From the NCBI GenBank assembly GCA_029378245.1, contig JARKIF010000008.1, positions 1,116,001 through 1,180,000 on the forward strand: a stretch of DNA of 64,000 nucleotides, written 5' to 3'. The notes below the pieces were generated by a model. It was not told where the DNA came from and searched no databases. It saw only the letters and a list, made by a program, of their open reading frames with translations. A program made the translations under genes and the position numbers. This stretch comes from Roridomyces roridus. Its lineage: Eukaryota > Basidiomycota > Agaricomycetes > Agaricales > Mycenaceae. Below, one piece after another: positions 45,108 to 56,539 of this stretch (position 1 is its first letter; each line of letters opens with the position of its first letter).

Positions 45108-48100
45108 ATGTCCTTTTCACCATCCCCCACGCCGCGGCGTGCCTTCCGACACAGGGCCCTCCAGAGCTCTCCAAAACGCAACAAGCTTCCCGGTTCCCGC
45201 TTGGCAACGCCGTCGCGAGAAACGCCGTTTGGCGATGAGTCTGTCGCGTCTGCCATGGACGTCGATTCTGTCGGCTCAGACCGCAGTTTCGTTCAGCGCC
45301 CAGGCGTAGAGATTACATTCGCAAAGTCAGAGGAACTCTCCGTGTCTTTCTACGCGAATCTTCCTGTGGAAGTCAAGCAGGTTCTCAAAAATGCAGGTTC
45401 GCGCTTGTCACCTTTGACCCCACACTACCGTTGACTCGTGGCACACAAGACTTTTATACAGATGCCTACAGTGGGCTAATCGATACTCTGACGGGTTTCG
45501 CTCTCGTCGCGTCGGCGCAGACTTGCTTTGTGTGGCAACATGCCCAGGTGCGTCCGCTGCTTATTTCCTCTCCCGCACGCTCTGAACAACTCTCAAGGCC
45601 GTGAAAGGCACTCCAACCTGCTATATCTTTGCCTGCCCACAAGACTATGATAGATCGGACCCTCCCTTCCACGAGCTAGTCCCATACACATCTACTCGGG
45701 AACCAGGATTGATTCTCGTCTCGCTTTCCGGCCAGGTTCGATTCTGGGACAGCATCGGTATCGGCCTTGCGGGCGGCCAAAACTATTCCACCGCTGACCT
45801 GGGTCTGTCCTCCGACGAGGTCGTGACCAACTTCCTCCGAGCCGACGTACGCTCCCTCTCTGTTTCGCCGTATCTCGTTCGCCCAATTTTATTCCAGGCT
45901 CAAACGTACATATTATCCACCAGCTCTGGTCTTCTGTTCCGGCTCATCCTGACCTCCGCCGGAGGGAAACACCACTTGACCACTCATCCCTTCTCTCGGC
46001 CAGCAACGGGCCTTTCTCTTTCTCGGCTCATTCCTTCATTTTTGGCTCCTTCGCAGTCTTCTTCCCAAAATCCCTTGACACCAGAGGTCGGGAACGTCAG
46101 CTCCATCGCACTCGGCGCCAGGACTCCCACCGGTGGTACCGATTTGTGGGCTCTCGTGGACACACGCATTCAACGATGGGAAATGAAGCTGGAAGGATGG
46201 GAAGAGCCTCTTCTTGACGAGGAAATTGCCGGCGTGGCGAGGTCTGCTCTAAGATCGGCCTTTGGTGACAGCGTCGAGAAGGACAACGCAAGACTAGACC
46301 TGGAACTGGTCGATCTGGCCATTGACGGGTCAGTGAACTGCAGTAATGGGGTCCCCACAGCTGAAGCGCCCATACAGAGACGGCAAACTTGTCGTTTTGG
46401 TCTCCTATGCCGGACGTGATGAGCCACGGGCAATGGTCGTTGATCAAAGCGGCATCCGACGCATATATGCGCTTATACGATTTGCGTATCTTGGCGACGT
46501 CTTCAAAGTTGATAGCGTGCGGGTCGTGCCATACCAGAGTGTCCGTGAATTGTCCAATCCAGACCATGTTGTCGGCTGATTTATACCTAGACTTCGACTT
46601 CTGGCGCCCCGGTCCACCCCCGGATCCAGCTTCTCCTTGGAGGTCAGCTTGTCAGCGTCCAGTTCGGTGACGCCGTCGCCCTCTGCGCCCGAGGTGCGTT
46701 CCCAACACACATTCTCCCTCTTCCTGCTGATATTGTACCTAGACTCGGACTACCGGGACCGCATCGAGCTCAAATCTGCCACGGATCGTACATTGGGTGT
46801 TGGGGTCCTGCAGAATGAGAGTGCCCTGCTCATATTGACCGCTGCCACGATGATGAAGGCGCAAATTGACATGGAGCACGTCCTTGTATTTGACACCGAG
46901 TAAGCGCACAGTCACGGTTCCTCCTATTGCTGAACTTTTATAGAACTGGTCGTGCCAATCTGATCAAGTCGATTATGACCCAGGCCATCGTTTATGGTTC
47001 TATACCTGATGTGAGTGAAATCATCGCGCCTGTGATGTGATTTGACAATATTATATCAGAACCCGCTCCATTTCAGCTTCCCACCCGAAGTGGACGAAGA
47101 AAGCTTGATGCAGGGTGCGCAGCAACTGAGCCAAGCCGTAGTGAAATCAGGTACCGTTGGACCAAGGAAAAAAGGCAGGAATATTGAACGCAAAATAGAC
47201 CCTGAAGTTGTCCGGAGCAACCCTGATCTCGGCGCTCAGTTGACGAGTCGGAAAGAACGTCTGAGCTGGCTTATTCATTTCATTAACGACAATGCGGTCC
47301 TCGGAAAGGTTCGATTTCCTTTCGACTCGATTACCTTTGACTTATATATAAGGGTAGATGTCCCAACGAAGTCGTCAACAATTGGCAACGGATTCAGAAA
47401 AACTATACGCTGGTTTCCAGCTGTGGGTCCAGCACAATGAAGTCCTTTCGTCCGAGAGCGTGTTCAACGAAGTCGTCGAGTATTACATGGATCGCGTGGC
47501 AGAAGGACACCATGAAGACGTCGTACGAGCTTTCTTTCGACTACGCTTGGGACACTATCGGGCTTCTGCTGTCTCAAGTCGCCTGATGTTACGGCGAATC
47601 TCGCTCAGAGCAGCGGCCGCGATCTGGTGGACTTGCTGCCAGAGGCTAACCGAATTATTCTAGTCAGTAGTTTTGGAGAAAACGAGCTCACACTGACCTA
47701 CTTGACAGACTGTCTTGACTTCGGCGATCGAATACCGGGAATATAACCTTGGCGTCTATGGTATCGTGTTGCCTATGATCGATCCTTGGACGAGTAGCCC
47801 CGCCATCATCGACGTTGTCCTCGGTCTCTTTGAGAGCACGACCGGAGTCCTGGACTCTTCAGCGCGCTCTGGAGTCGTCCCTGAACGCAATGAGCTTTCG
47901 AAAAGCCAGCTGCCGGATTTGGCCGCCGTTTTGTTTGCTTGTATACAAGAACGTTTGGATTGGCTCGGCAGCAACATCGCCGCCGACCTGCCTGGGTTGA
48001 CCGCGAAAGAGCTGAACTTGAACAGAAGTTCGATTTACTACGTCCAGAGACGTTGGAGACGCTGCGTTTGTCTTTCAATACCATCCATGATCCATCTCAC

Positions 48101-49474
48101 CATTTATTTAGGGAGGCATGGTCATGCATCTGCTGCCTTTGCGTTGGCGGAGAAGTATCGGGATTTCAGCAGTCTGGCTGCTCTATGCCACCAAGACGGC
48201 GTCTACCCTCCGCATCAAAATCCCAATGCTTTGCGGATACAGACCTATATCGACAGGTTCAAAGAGGAGTTTACCACCGAATTATATCGGTGGTACATCC
48301 AACACGGTTGGTGGACCAAATACAGGTGGCAGCAGCCCTGATACATCCCACCAGGCGAACTGCGTGTCATGTTCTCCCAAGACGAAGTACACAGCGGCTT
48401 CCTAGACAAGTACTTTGCCACGCATCCCGATCCCTCAATTTCTTGGATTCATGACCTCGGACAACGCCGTTACGAGGCAGCAGCAGCCGCTCTTCTGACC
48501 GAGTCTCAAAATGCCGCGCAGCTGAACACTAAACACGTATGATACTTGCTTGCGGTGTGAGCAATGGACTGACTTGGAGGCAGTTGATGTTGAGCATCGG
48601 CAAACTGGCACACCTTGCGCAGGTCCAAGAAACCGGAGAGCCTGCTCATGATGATGATACACTCGACAGTGAGCATGGTACCTATGAACTCTGTCTGGTA
48701 CCTGACGGCGAAACTAGCCTTCCACAATGATTTGGACTTTGTTAGTGTCCATCAAGCACTCTTGGACGAGTTCCGTCCGGTTCTAGAGTCGTTGCGGGGC
48801 CGACAATCTCTCGAAGCGCAGATAGATGCCATTGTGAAGCGCGAAGGCATCCAATCTGTCGGAACAAAAGGCTCTCACACTCGTTCGTATCGAATTCTAT
48901 CTACCATTCGCTCAATAATCCGCGCGCGTAGATTTTCAAAGATTTGGTACGCCAGCTGTTGCAAGGAAATGCATTGTCAATGGAGGACACGGTCGATGTC
49001 TTGACACTAAAAGACAACACAACATCCGTAGAGGATTACACTACGGCTCTCCACCTGCTTGCCCGGGTTCAAAATCTACCCGAGGCGCGGAGGATGTCGG
49101 CCTTCAGGTCCGTTTGGCGTCGAATATACAATCACGATGAGTGCGTCGAAAGGTCGTCTCATTTGCCAGAGCTGACGTGCACCTAGCTGGGATGCCATTT
49201 GCCGAACAGCGAATGTTTCAGACCAAGAACTGAATGACCGATTCCGGGCCTACAGCACTCTACGCCACGCTGTCCGTCCGTACTAGGGATGGATAACCCT
49301 CCAGAAGGCTACGACACACCCCCGGATGTCGCACTGATTATTCCAACGGAAGCGGAGATTACATCGCGGTGGCCGGGACTATCTAGCGAGCAGGTGACCT
49401 CGCTCGTCCAGGACTACACGCTCGAGTGCGACAGGCTTGGCGAGTTGGAACTGGATGAGTGTATGACCGAGTGA
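45108..49474 (+). CDS. NUP133: Nucleoporin NUP133-type
   Basis: A long multi-exon gene. The basic N-terminal tail (S-P-T-P-R-R) precedes a Nup133/Nup155-like beta-propeller with G-L-I-D-T-L-T-G-F-A, T-C-F-V-W, L-V-S-L-S-G-Q-V-R-F-W and D-L-W-A-L-V-D-T-R-I-Q-R-W-E. The C-terminal part is alpha-solenoid: W-L-I-H-F-I-N-D-N, F-A-L-A-E-K-Y-R-D-F-S-S-L, C-D-R-L-G-E-L-E-L-D. NUP133 is in the Y-complex scaffold of the nuclear pore (known). The order of blocks fits the family. About ten introns; I did not resolve every exon edge. It ends 35 bp from the convergent COA8 gene. Confidence 0.87.
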
Positions 49475-49509
49475 GAGAGCTTGGCCGCGCACGCTGTGAT
49501 GTATGCACA

Positions 49510-50074
49510 TTAGGCACTTTTCTTGTTGTTCTTGAATAGAGCAATATCGGAGAAACGGGACGCCAAATCTTGGTAGGCAACGCGGAAGGCGAGGTTCAGC
49601 GACGCTTTGTTGCGTTGGCGCCATTCCTCGGTGTATTCGTCTGTTCGCCGCTTCTCCTCCCGCACCCATTGGCCGTAAAACTCGGACAAGGCGCGTTCCT
49701 TGTCTAGTGCGGTGGCTGTCTCGGGGAGACGCGATAATGCTTCGTGTTTGCCGTGCTCAAACCGAGTATTACTCTGAAGAATTAGACTCGATGTCTCGCC
49801 AGACGATGGGCAAACGCACCTCGAGCCAAAAGTCGTGGTGAAAGTCATCCAGCTGTTGTCTCTGTAGCTTCCACTGGAGTTTATACGGATTGGTCGGTGT
49901 GGGCTCGAATTCGTGGAGGGAATATGGATGGTATGCGCGCGTGGTCGTTGTCGGCTCATCTTGGTCGTAGATTATGGGACGCATATTAGAAACTGGATGG
50001 GGAGGAGCCACACGATCGCATAGTGCACGAGATACATGCAGGGCACGCGCGCCGAGCCCGCGTTGGAGGGACAT
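49510..50074 (-). CDS. COA8: COA8/APOPT1-like mitochondrial protein
   Basis: About 165 residues in two or three exons. The N-terminus is Arg-rich and mitochondrial-type, then D-R-V-A-P-P-H-P-V-S-N-M-R-P-I, then K-L-Q-W-K-L-Q-R-Q-Q-L-D-D-F-H-H-D-F-W and a helical C-terminus with F-Y-G-Q-W and W-R-Q-R-N-K. This follows the COA8 (APOPT1) pattern. COA8 supports cytochrome c oxidase assembly in the mitochondrial matrix (known for animals). The intron near 49745-49775 joins the two halves. Confidence 0.82.
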
Positions 50075-50117
50075 GGAGGCGAGAACGAAGAAGGTACAAA
50101 TAAATACATTCAGGCAT

Positions 50118-50682
50118 TCAACTTTTGTTCAACCACTTGGAGAGACCTGCTCTAAGGGACGGAATTCCCAAATCCTCAGACATGTCCTGCAATATTCCGC
50201 CCTTTCCTTGTCCTTGCTGAGCGACTGATGGGGCCGGAGGAGGAGCTTCCTGAACCACGCTCGGGTCAGGGAACAGATTGTGCGAGTGCTTGGTGCCAAC
50301 GTCCGTGACGACGGAAAGCTTGGGCAGCTCGGGTTCGGAATGAGTTGGGCTTGCCTCTGACGACGACGACCCCCAAAAGTCCGGTGCAAAGGGCTGCCAA
50401 AGGGCAAGGTTAAGACGGGTGGATAGCGGGCACTAGGACGCACTATTTGGATCTCTGGCGGCGGTGGCGGGGGCTGGGTGTCAGGCATAAGGAAACTCAT
50501 GCTTGTTGCTGGTTGACGCGTCGGCTGGGCAGCTGGCGGGATGCCTGGGGCAGCACCCTCGGTCGACGCGTATCTTTTTGGGATCGACGCGTTCCTGCTT
50601 CAGAGTAGAAATGACCGACTGCTTCGTAGCATGAGGGGCCAAAAACGTACAATGAACGAGCAATGCGGGAAATGCGATACAT
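50118..50682 (-). CDS. Small conserved unknown protein, probably mitochondrial
   Basis: The C-terminal exons are clear: M-S-F-L-M-P-D-T-Q followed by polyproline, E-I-Q-I, then across an intron (about 50386-50432) P-F-A-P-D-F-W-G-S-S-S-S, and a C-terminus with D-L-G-I-P. Upstream, a Pro/Ala/Thr stretch with K-R-Y-A-S-T continues the same frame and resembles a presequence cleavage region. A first exon M-Y-R-I-S-R-I-A near 50680 is plausible, but its phase does not join cleanly. I do not recognise the protein. Confidence 0.5.
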
Positions 50683-50941
50683 GGAGAAGTGGCAGAAAAA
50701 GGCGTGATGCTGCAAACTGCTGCTTGCTCTGGTCACTATCCACAAACTACTCCCACGCTTGTTCTGCTTCCTCACGACCACCATCCGCCTTTTCCAGCTA
50801 TTCCCGCGTCTCCACCGACTTGTAGTACCACAGTTTACACGCGTGGGCGTCTATCTCAATCCATCTGTTATCCAACTTGCCTCGTGGTTTCGTCGTTCCA
50901 CAGCAAAAAGTCTATGACCTTCCTTTGACCTTGACTTAAGA

Positions 50942-50956
50942 CCCCCCCCCCCCCCC
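50942..50956 (+). repeat. C15 homopolymer tract
   Basis: Fifteen consecutive C just upstream of the start of the next gene (ATG 50963). Confidence 0.85.
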
Positions 50957-50962
50957 ATCGCA

Positions 50963-52785
50963 ATGCTTCTCTCTCCAGCGTAGGCCCCTCACTTTACTCC
51001 CCTTCACATCCACCAAGCTGCTCGCTTCCTACAACAGATCGACAAGTGCCAGCTTGCCACAATCCTTCTGGGGAAAATTCAAGCCCAAGGGCAAGGAAGA
51101 CATGCGAGATAAACAGTCTCAAATGGCTCTTGCTAGGCAGCGTCTTCTCACCCTCGCCTATGGCGACATGGAAACTATTCGTATGGTCTGCGTTCATGAT
51201 TGCTATCGCTGCGGTCTTTCCTCACGATCATCAGCTCCCAGGCAGTTTTGGTGTATGCACCACGCTCCATATCCTGTCCCTCGCTCATTCGTTGCTAGGA
51301 ACTCGAAAGTGTGGCCCGTGAATGGACCAAACCTCCCCCCGATGCCGTCTTCAGTTTACGGGTACCGGTCGAGTTCGCCTCCCTCCAAGCCGCCGTAAGT
51401 CTATCGTGCACGCCCTGTACAATGGGGCGCTGATGTAAACCGACCAGCGTCTGGTGGCGGGCCCGTACATCTATGTACGTTCCCAGTCAATCATCCTCGC
51501 CTCATGTTTTAATTTTCCATTTACAGCTTACGGGCGAGGACTCTTACCAGATTGCTGTTATGGGCGTGTCGGGGTTACGGGTGGAGATAGTCAGCGATGC
51601 GCCACCCCCACCAGATGAGCCTCCGTGAGTATTCAATTCTTGTTCCTAGTTAATTTTCTTTGCAAGCCCGATTTTATTTGTTTTCATTCGTACATAGTCC
51701 TCCGTGAGCCCCAGCCAATCTTTATTGACTCTACGCGAATGTCTTTTTTAGGCCCCCTCCCGTTCTGGAGATGCCCGCAACCTTCAATCTCGAGCTGATG
51801 CCTGGTCAGCACGTCGCCTCTGGACGTAACCGTCTCTTCCGACGAGCTTGATATGGCTCGCATGGAGGACGGCACGATGGTCGACGGCATGTTCTGGGGC
51901 AAGCTGGACATTGTTCACGCTGGCGACACCCACAAGATGGAGTTCAGCGGAACCCGGCTCGCCAACGAGAATTACTCGCCCGAGTTCATGTTTGATTCAA
52001 GGGTCATGACGAAACTCGCGGTCGCAGCCAAGCCGACGACGGCCAAGTGCCATCTGAGCGTGTTAACGCCTGCGATGCAGTACTGCGATATCATGCTTTC
52101 ATTCGCCTCACTATGGAAATTGGGGACAACCTGGCCGCCCGCCTGAAAATGTCTCGGAGAATAAGGTCAAGTATTTCCTGCGTGTGCACCCTGGCGGTGC
52201 CCTGGAACACTTTGAAAGCGAAATGGTCGCAACGTCTCTCTACTATGAAGCTATGTAAGCAATCACGCACTTAGGTTTTCTCCAGTTTACCTCTCATCAG
52301 GCCCGACCCGGGTATGGTCGATCCAAACGATTACATTGCCCCTCGGAACGGGTTTGCAATGTCTTTCCGGGACTTTGTTCCCCACCTCATGAATGTATTG
52401 GACCAACTCGGAATGTCTCTTCATGCCCGTACGAGTTTTATCAGGTTGGTTTAAACCTATCCCCCAACCAGTGATGGGTCCCTCATCAATGCACAGCAAC
52501 AACATATCCGCCTTCTCTGCTCACAAAAACATTGCCTATCGCTTTCTCTCACCGAGTCGTATTGCTGCAGCGATCGACATTTCGGTCACGCACGACCCGT
52601 GCATCTTCACGCGTCTCTTCCTCATTTTCCGCGGCCTTTCCGACGACGACGTCGGTATATTTGCCGGTGCAGGCGAGAAGGAGGCCAACGCCGTCAACTG
52701 GAGGGAGGTCGTTGGGTGGTCAGAGGACTCCAAGGACCCCACGATGTTCAGGTTGCTCGAGACCTCGGTTCTCGAGGTGACATAG
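50963..52785 (+). CDS. Conserved fungal protein of unknown function (frame breaks)
   Basis: Many short exons. Recognisable stretches: A-V-F-S-L-R-V-P-V-E-F-A-S-L, L-T-G-E-D-S-Y-Q-I-A-V-M-G-V-S-G-L-R-V-E-I-V, a Pro-rich linker, D-V-T-V-S-S-D-E-L-D-M-A, M-F-W-G-K-L-D-I-V-H-A-G-D-T-H-K-M, then F-L-R-V-H-P-G-G-A-L, R-N-G-F-A-M-S-F-R-D-F-V-P-H, and a C-terminus N-N-I-S-A-F-S-A-H-K-N-I-A-Y-R-F. The last exon ends S-V-L-E-V-T. The sequence looks well conserved in style, but I know no function. Coding frames change without introns near 51820, 52050 and 52150, so the gene is either misassembled or decaying. The 3' end is copied at 53817. Confidence 0.65.
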
Positions 52786-52895
52786 TTCTACTTACTCTTA
52801 TCCCGTGTCTCCGTTGTCCTGTATGCTTAGTCGCTTTCTACCCCGCTACCTTATTGGCTACAAGTACAAATCATATGCATTCACATAGTAGGTTC
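52765..52895 (+). repeat. Direct repeat copy A (131 bp)
   Basis: Covers the last codons and 3' flank of the preceding gene. It matches 53817-53937 closely over its whole length; copy B lacks about 10 bases (CCGCTACCTT region). It starts TCGGTTCTCGAG and ends ATAGTAGGTTC in both. Confidence 0.88.
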
Positions 52896-52981
52896 CGTCT
52901 GAAATTTTGAGGGATGCCCTGCGGTCACATGCCATTATTCCAAAAGTGGAAAGGCGCGGATTGGACCAAACACGAACCCCT

Positions 52982-53837
52982 ATGCCCGACTACGACATCG
53001 GGAACGGCTCGCTGAGCGACACAGAATCCAACGAGACTTGCAGCGACACCGAGGTACAGGACGACGCCCGCGCCGCTGCCGAAGAACAAGCGGAGCGAGA
53101 GGAACTGTGGGTTTCGTGCATTCCCCCTTGCCAACTTTCTGCTTATCGACCCAGACGAAAGTTTATATACAATCTCCAGTCCCTGTGGATTCAGTACGCA
53201 CAGTCGACACCGTCCCAACTCCAGGCCCAGCTGGCAGAACTCTATCCGCGCGGTCATAGTACAGGTCATCTCTGGTTTGGCCTGGCGCAGGTTGTGCGTT
53301 TTCTGTGCTACGATGAGGACCTGGCGGCTGTGGACCCGGCCGTCGTTGTTGTTGCCGCTGCTTGCGCGGCTCTGACACTCGCCGACTGCGACGTCATGAG
53401 CGCTTTCGATTGTGCAAGTCCCACTTCTCATTTTGTCGTTGCAGGGCTGAACATCACGTAGATTGTTCATGCCGTGCGAATTCTGGAGGTTCCTTACTAT
53501 GTGAATCTGGACCGTCAGCAGTGCCAGAAGGTTTGGAACATCTTACGCAGTCAAGTCGCTGTTGTGGAACAGACGGCCCCCGACTTCTTTGTCCACTCTG
53601 CACGCTACACCCCTCAGATCTCACGACGAATCGATTGTTGGTGTTGTGGTTTCTCTTGTCGTTATGCCCTAACGGCATGCTATGCTAGACTTGAAGACGA
53701 TGGAGACTTGCCCTGCCGTCGCCACGGCGGACGTCCTGTTCACCACGGCCTCCCCCGAGACACCCTTCACCCCACAAGCCGGCATTATTGTCCCTGATTC
53801 GCTCTCAATCCAGCTGTCGGTTCTCGAGTTAACATAG
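52982..53837 (+). CDS. Unknown protein (exon structure uncertain)
   Basis: An acidic Ser/Glu N-terminus (D-T-E-S-N-E, then A-E-R-E-E-L). Across an intron (about 53107-53156) follow R-K-F-I-Y-N-L-Q-S-L-W-I-Q-Y-A and L-W-F-G-L-A-Q-V-V-R-F-L-C-Y-D-E-D-L, then an Ala/Val helix. Later frames include V-P-Y-Y-V-N-L-D-R-Q-Q-C-Q-K-V-W-N-I-L and A-P-D-F-F-V-H-S-A-R. The end at 53837 falls within direct repeat copy B. A cyclin-like fold is conceivable but unproven. I give no function. Confidence 0.45.
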
Positions 53838-53937
53838 TTCTACTTACTCTTCTGTCGTGTCTCCGTCGTCCTGTATGCTTAGTCGCTTTCTACCATTGGC
53901 TACAAGTACAAATTATATGCATTTAAATAGTAGGTTC
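53817..53937 (+). repeat. Direct repeat copy B (121 bp)
   Basis: Second copy of 52765-52895, about 1.05 kb downstream. It overlaps the stop codon of the VPS39 gene on the other strand (53923-53925) and would supply the last codons of the unknown gene at 52982. Confidence 0.88.
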
Positions 53938-56480
53938 AGCATCCAGTTCCGATGTCCAGGGTATCACAGTCTTTTCTTGTCCAGCTGGTGACGACGCGAT
54001 CACCTTTTCGATGATGCCACCTTTCTCATCGAAATCCACTCCGGCCCCGTCTCCGTCTCCATCGAGAGCCTCTTCGACCACCATACCCTCTTCTCTCAAG
54101 ATGAGCCACGAACGATCTTTGACCTTGAGAAAAGAGTCAGCACAGACAAAAGACAGGAAACCGAGAGAAGAGTACGTCAAGATTCTGGCCGACGCTGAGA
54201 GCTTTGACGATTCTGCCTTCTTGTCGGGCGTGAACTGTTCTCCGGAATGAACGCGCCAAAAAAGAAGACATGACCTTCAAAGGCCATTGCGGAGGCACCA
54301 TCGGAATGACCTTTATGGGCGTCAATTTCGCTGTCTGATCAAAAGAAGATCAAGTACATCAACAACGTCCAAGTTCATGGCTTGCGAGTTGACGAGATGT
54401 GCTACATGCTCAGCACTCGCCGATCTAATCCTCTGATGAGTACATGTAAAACACGGAACTAGGAACACCCACTCTTTGCTCATGTACAACTCCAACAGGA
54501 TCTTCAGAAGCTCCTGCTTCTTTGAAGTGGCGACATCGTTGTTTGTGTCCATCGTCTTTTGTCGACCCTTACCAGTGGCACCGAAAGTCCACAACCCAAG
54601 TCCCAAGGTAGCATCCGCGCAGATGGCTTGCGCTACCTTGTCAGGGACGACATCGCCACCCAATGCACAATACGCCTCGGCGGAAAGGTCGTCATGCAGA
54701 TCGTTGACCAGTGTTGAGAGCGCAGCTCGATGATTCCCAAGCTTGCCATCCACGATGGCCAGTTCAAGGCACAATATCGGTTGTTGCGCAAGTCTTTCTC
54801 GTATCAATTCGGCGTCATACAGCGAAGAGCCGTGTAAGAACAATATCGTTTTTAGTCGGGAGAGTTTGGAAGGGGAATCAGGTGTCGTGGAAGCAAAGTA
54901 TGAGAAGAAGGTGGTCGTGGTAGCGCTATGCTTTGCATATGAGGAAGCTAAGGCAGATGTTAATAATCAGCGAGGCGGACAGTAGCAAGCTGACCTTTTG
55001 CTCGCCACAGTTTTGAGATGTCTTTATCTTCCAAGGCAGCGAAAACCTGATCGAGGCAGACCGTCGCCAGCTGCGTATGCAGGTCTCGTGACTATGGAGT
55101 ATATAAGTGCCAATGTACGGGAACAGGATAGAGCTCACCAGACTTCGTTTTTGGAGTACGAGATACTCCAGGAATTGAGCACCGGCAATGGGGTTGGCTT
55201 CTCGTATTTGTTCTAATAATGAGATATCTTCCTCTGGCCGTTGCGGACGCTTGCCCGTTTCTCGAGGCATCAACAACTGTAGAGGATTAGACGGATGCAC
55301 GACCAAGCGATGCACATACCTTCATTCCACGTTCTGGGTCTCGTCGCGTGAGCCACAAGCCCCATTTCTGCGTTAGTGTTCGGTTCCTCGAGTTTATCAA
55401 TAACGATAGCATGTCTTGAGTTGGATCTGGGATGTCGTCGTCGGTCCATTCTCCTTCGATCAGTCTGGAATGAACGAGTCAAGAGAATAGAACAAATTTT
55501 AGTCGACAATGTACCTTGCCCACAGCTCAAGAAGCTTTTCATCATCGCCTGCCTGCTTGTAAAGCATGCAGAGCGCATTGTACTGCCCAGTCTGCTTCAA
55601 TACAGGTGCTATCTCCGCCAAGACGATAAAGTGAGGAGTTTCTTGAATGAGGCTGTACAGCTCCTTCGTCGTCTCAGCCTGGGCGTAGATTTTGGCCAGA
55701 ACCGTATCCACGACCTGACACGAATAAGCATGGCTCTCTTCGCGGTGGGAGATTACGGTACCGGATACGAGGCATCTGCCTTGCGCTTGCCCTCAACAAT
55801 GCGCCGCGTCCTGCATTTTCTGAGGAAAACCTCGAGCATATCGACAGACGACATTCCCAAAATCCTGCGCAGTTCCGCAGTGGGCGGTGCGGTTTGGGTA
55901 TTGGGTTTCAGATACGGAGAGTAGTTCCTGACTATGTTGGCCACGACTGATTAGTGTCCAAACGAGAATGTGAGAGGTAGTCGCGCTGGAGGAACATTGG
56001 GGGAAAATCTTGGCGCGTCTACTCACTTATTTGATCCACTGACGCCTCGGAGGGCATCCGTTCTGCTACGCCGGCATACAGGTCTATCGTGTCGCTCGGA
56101 TTGAATAGCGAGCCACGCAGTTCGGGGAAGTAGCTGACGAGAACTCGCGGGTCAAGGTCTCCGTTGAACAGATTCTTGCCTGCATCTTCGAATAGAGTCT
56201 CCGTGAAGCACTGGAAACCTATCCGCTGATACACGTAGCGTAGCTCCTCTGCCTGGAAAGAAAATTGGTGGCTGCTGTATAGGCAGCTTAGTACTCGTAC
56301 CTCGTCCTCGTCAACCGTGACATTCCCTTGAAGCTTCTTGCGCTGCTGGTCTGCTAAATCCACGGCTTCCTCGATCCTGTGGCTGTCGAGGAGAGAGTCG
56401 GCCTGGGAGATGAGGGTAGAGGGGACAAGCGACTGCACTGAGCTGCCGAGCAGTAGCACGTTGGATTTCGGGAACATCAT
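53923..56480 (-). CDS. VPS39/Vam6-type HOPS subunit lacking the N-terminal CNH domain
   Basis: The coding blocks from the start fit the central and C-terminal part of VPS39/Vam6: S-L-V-P-S-T-L-I-S-Q-A-D-S-L-L, A-D-Q-Q-R-K-K-L, Y-V-Y-Q-R-I-G-F-Q-C-F-T-E-T-L-F-E-D-A, V-L-V-S-Y-F-P-E-L-R-G, K-L-G-N-H-R-A-A-L, then W-P-L-K-V-M-S-S-F-L-A-R-S-F-R-R-T-V-H-A-R and L-I-L-R-E-E-G-M. VPS39 proteins normally begin with a CNH domain of roughly 300 residues. Here the frame starts at ATG 56480 with CSM3 only 59 bp away on the other strand, so that domain has no room. HOPS tethers membranes at the vacuole (known). Eight or so introns. The end lies inside repeat B. Confidence 0.8.
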
Positions 56481-56539
56481 CGCGGCGAGTGAGCCGCACG
56501 AATGATCGGGTACACAACAACGCGTAAACAAACTTGGCA

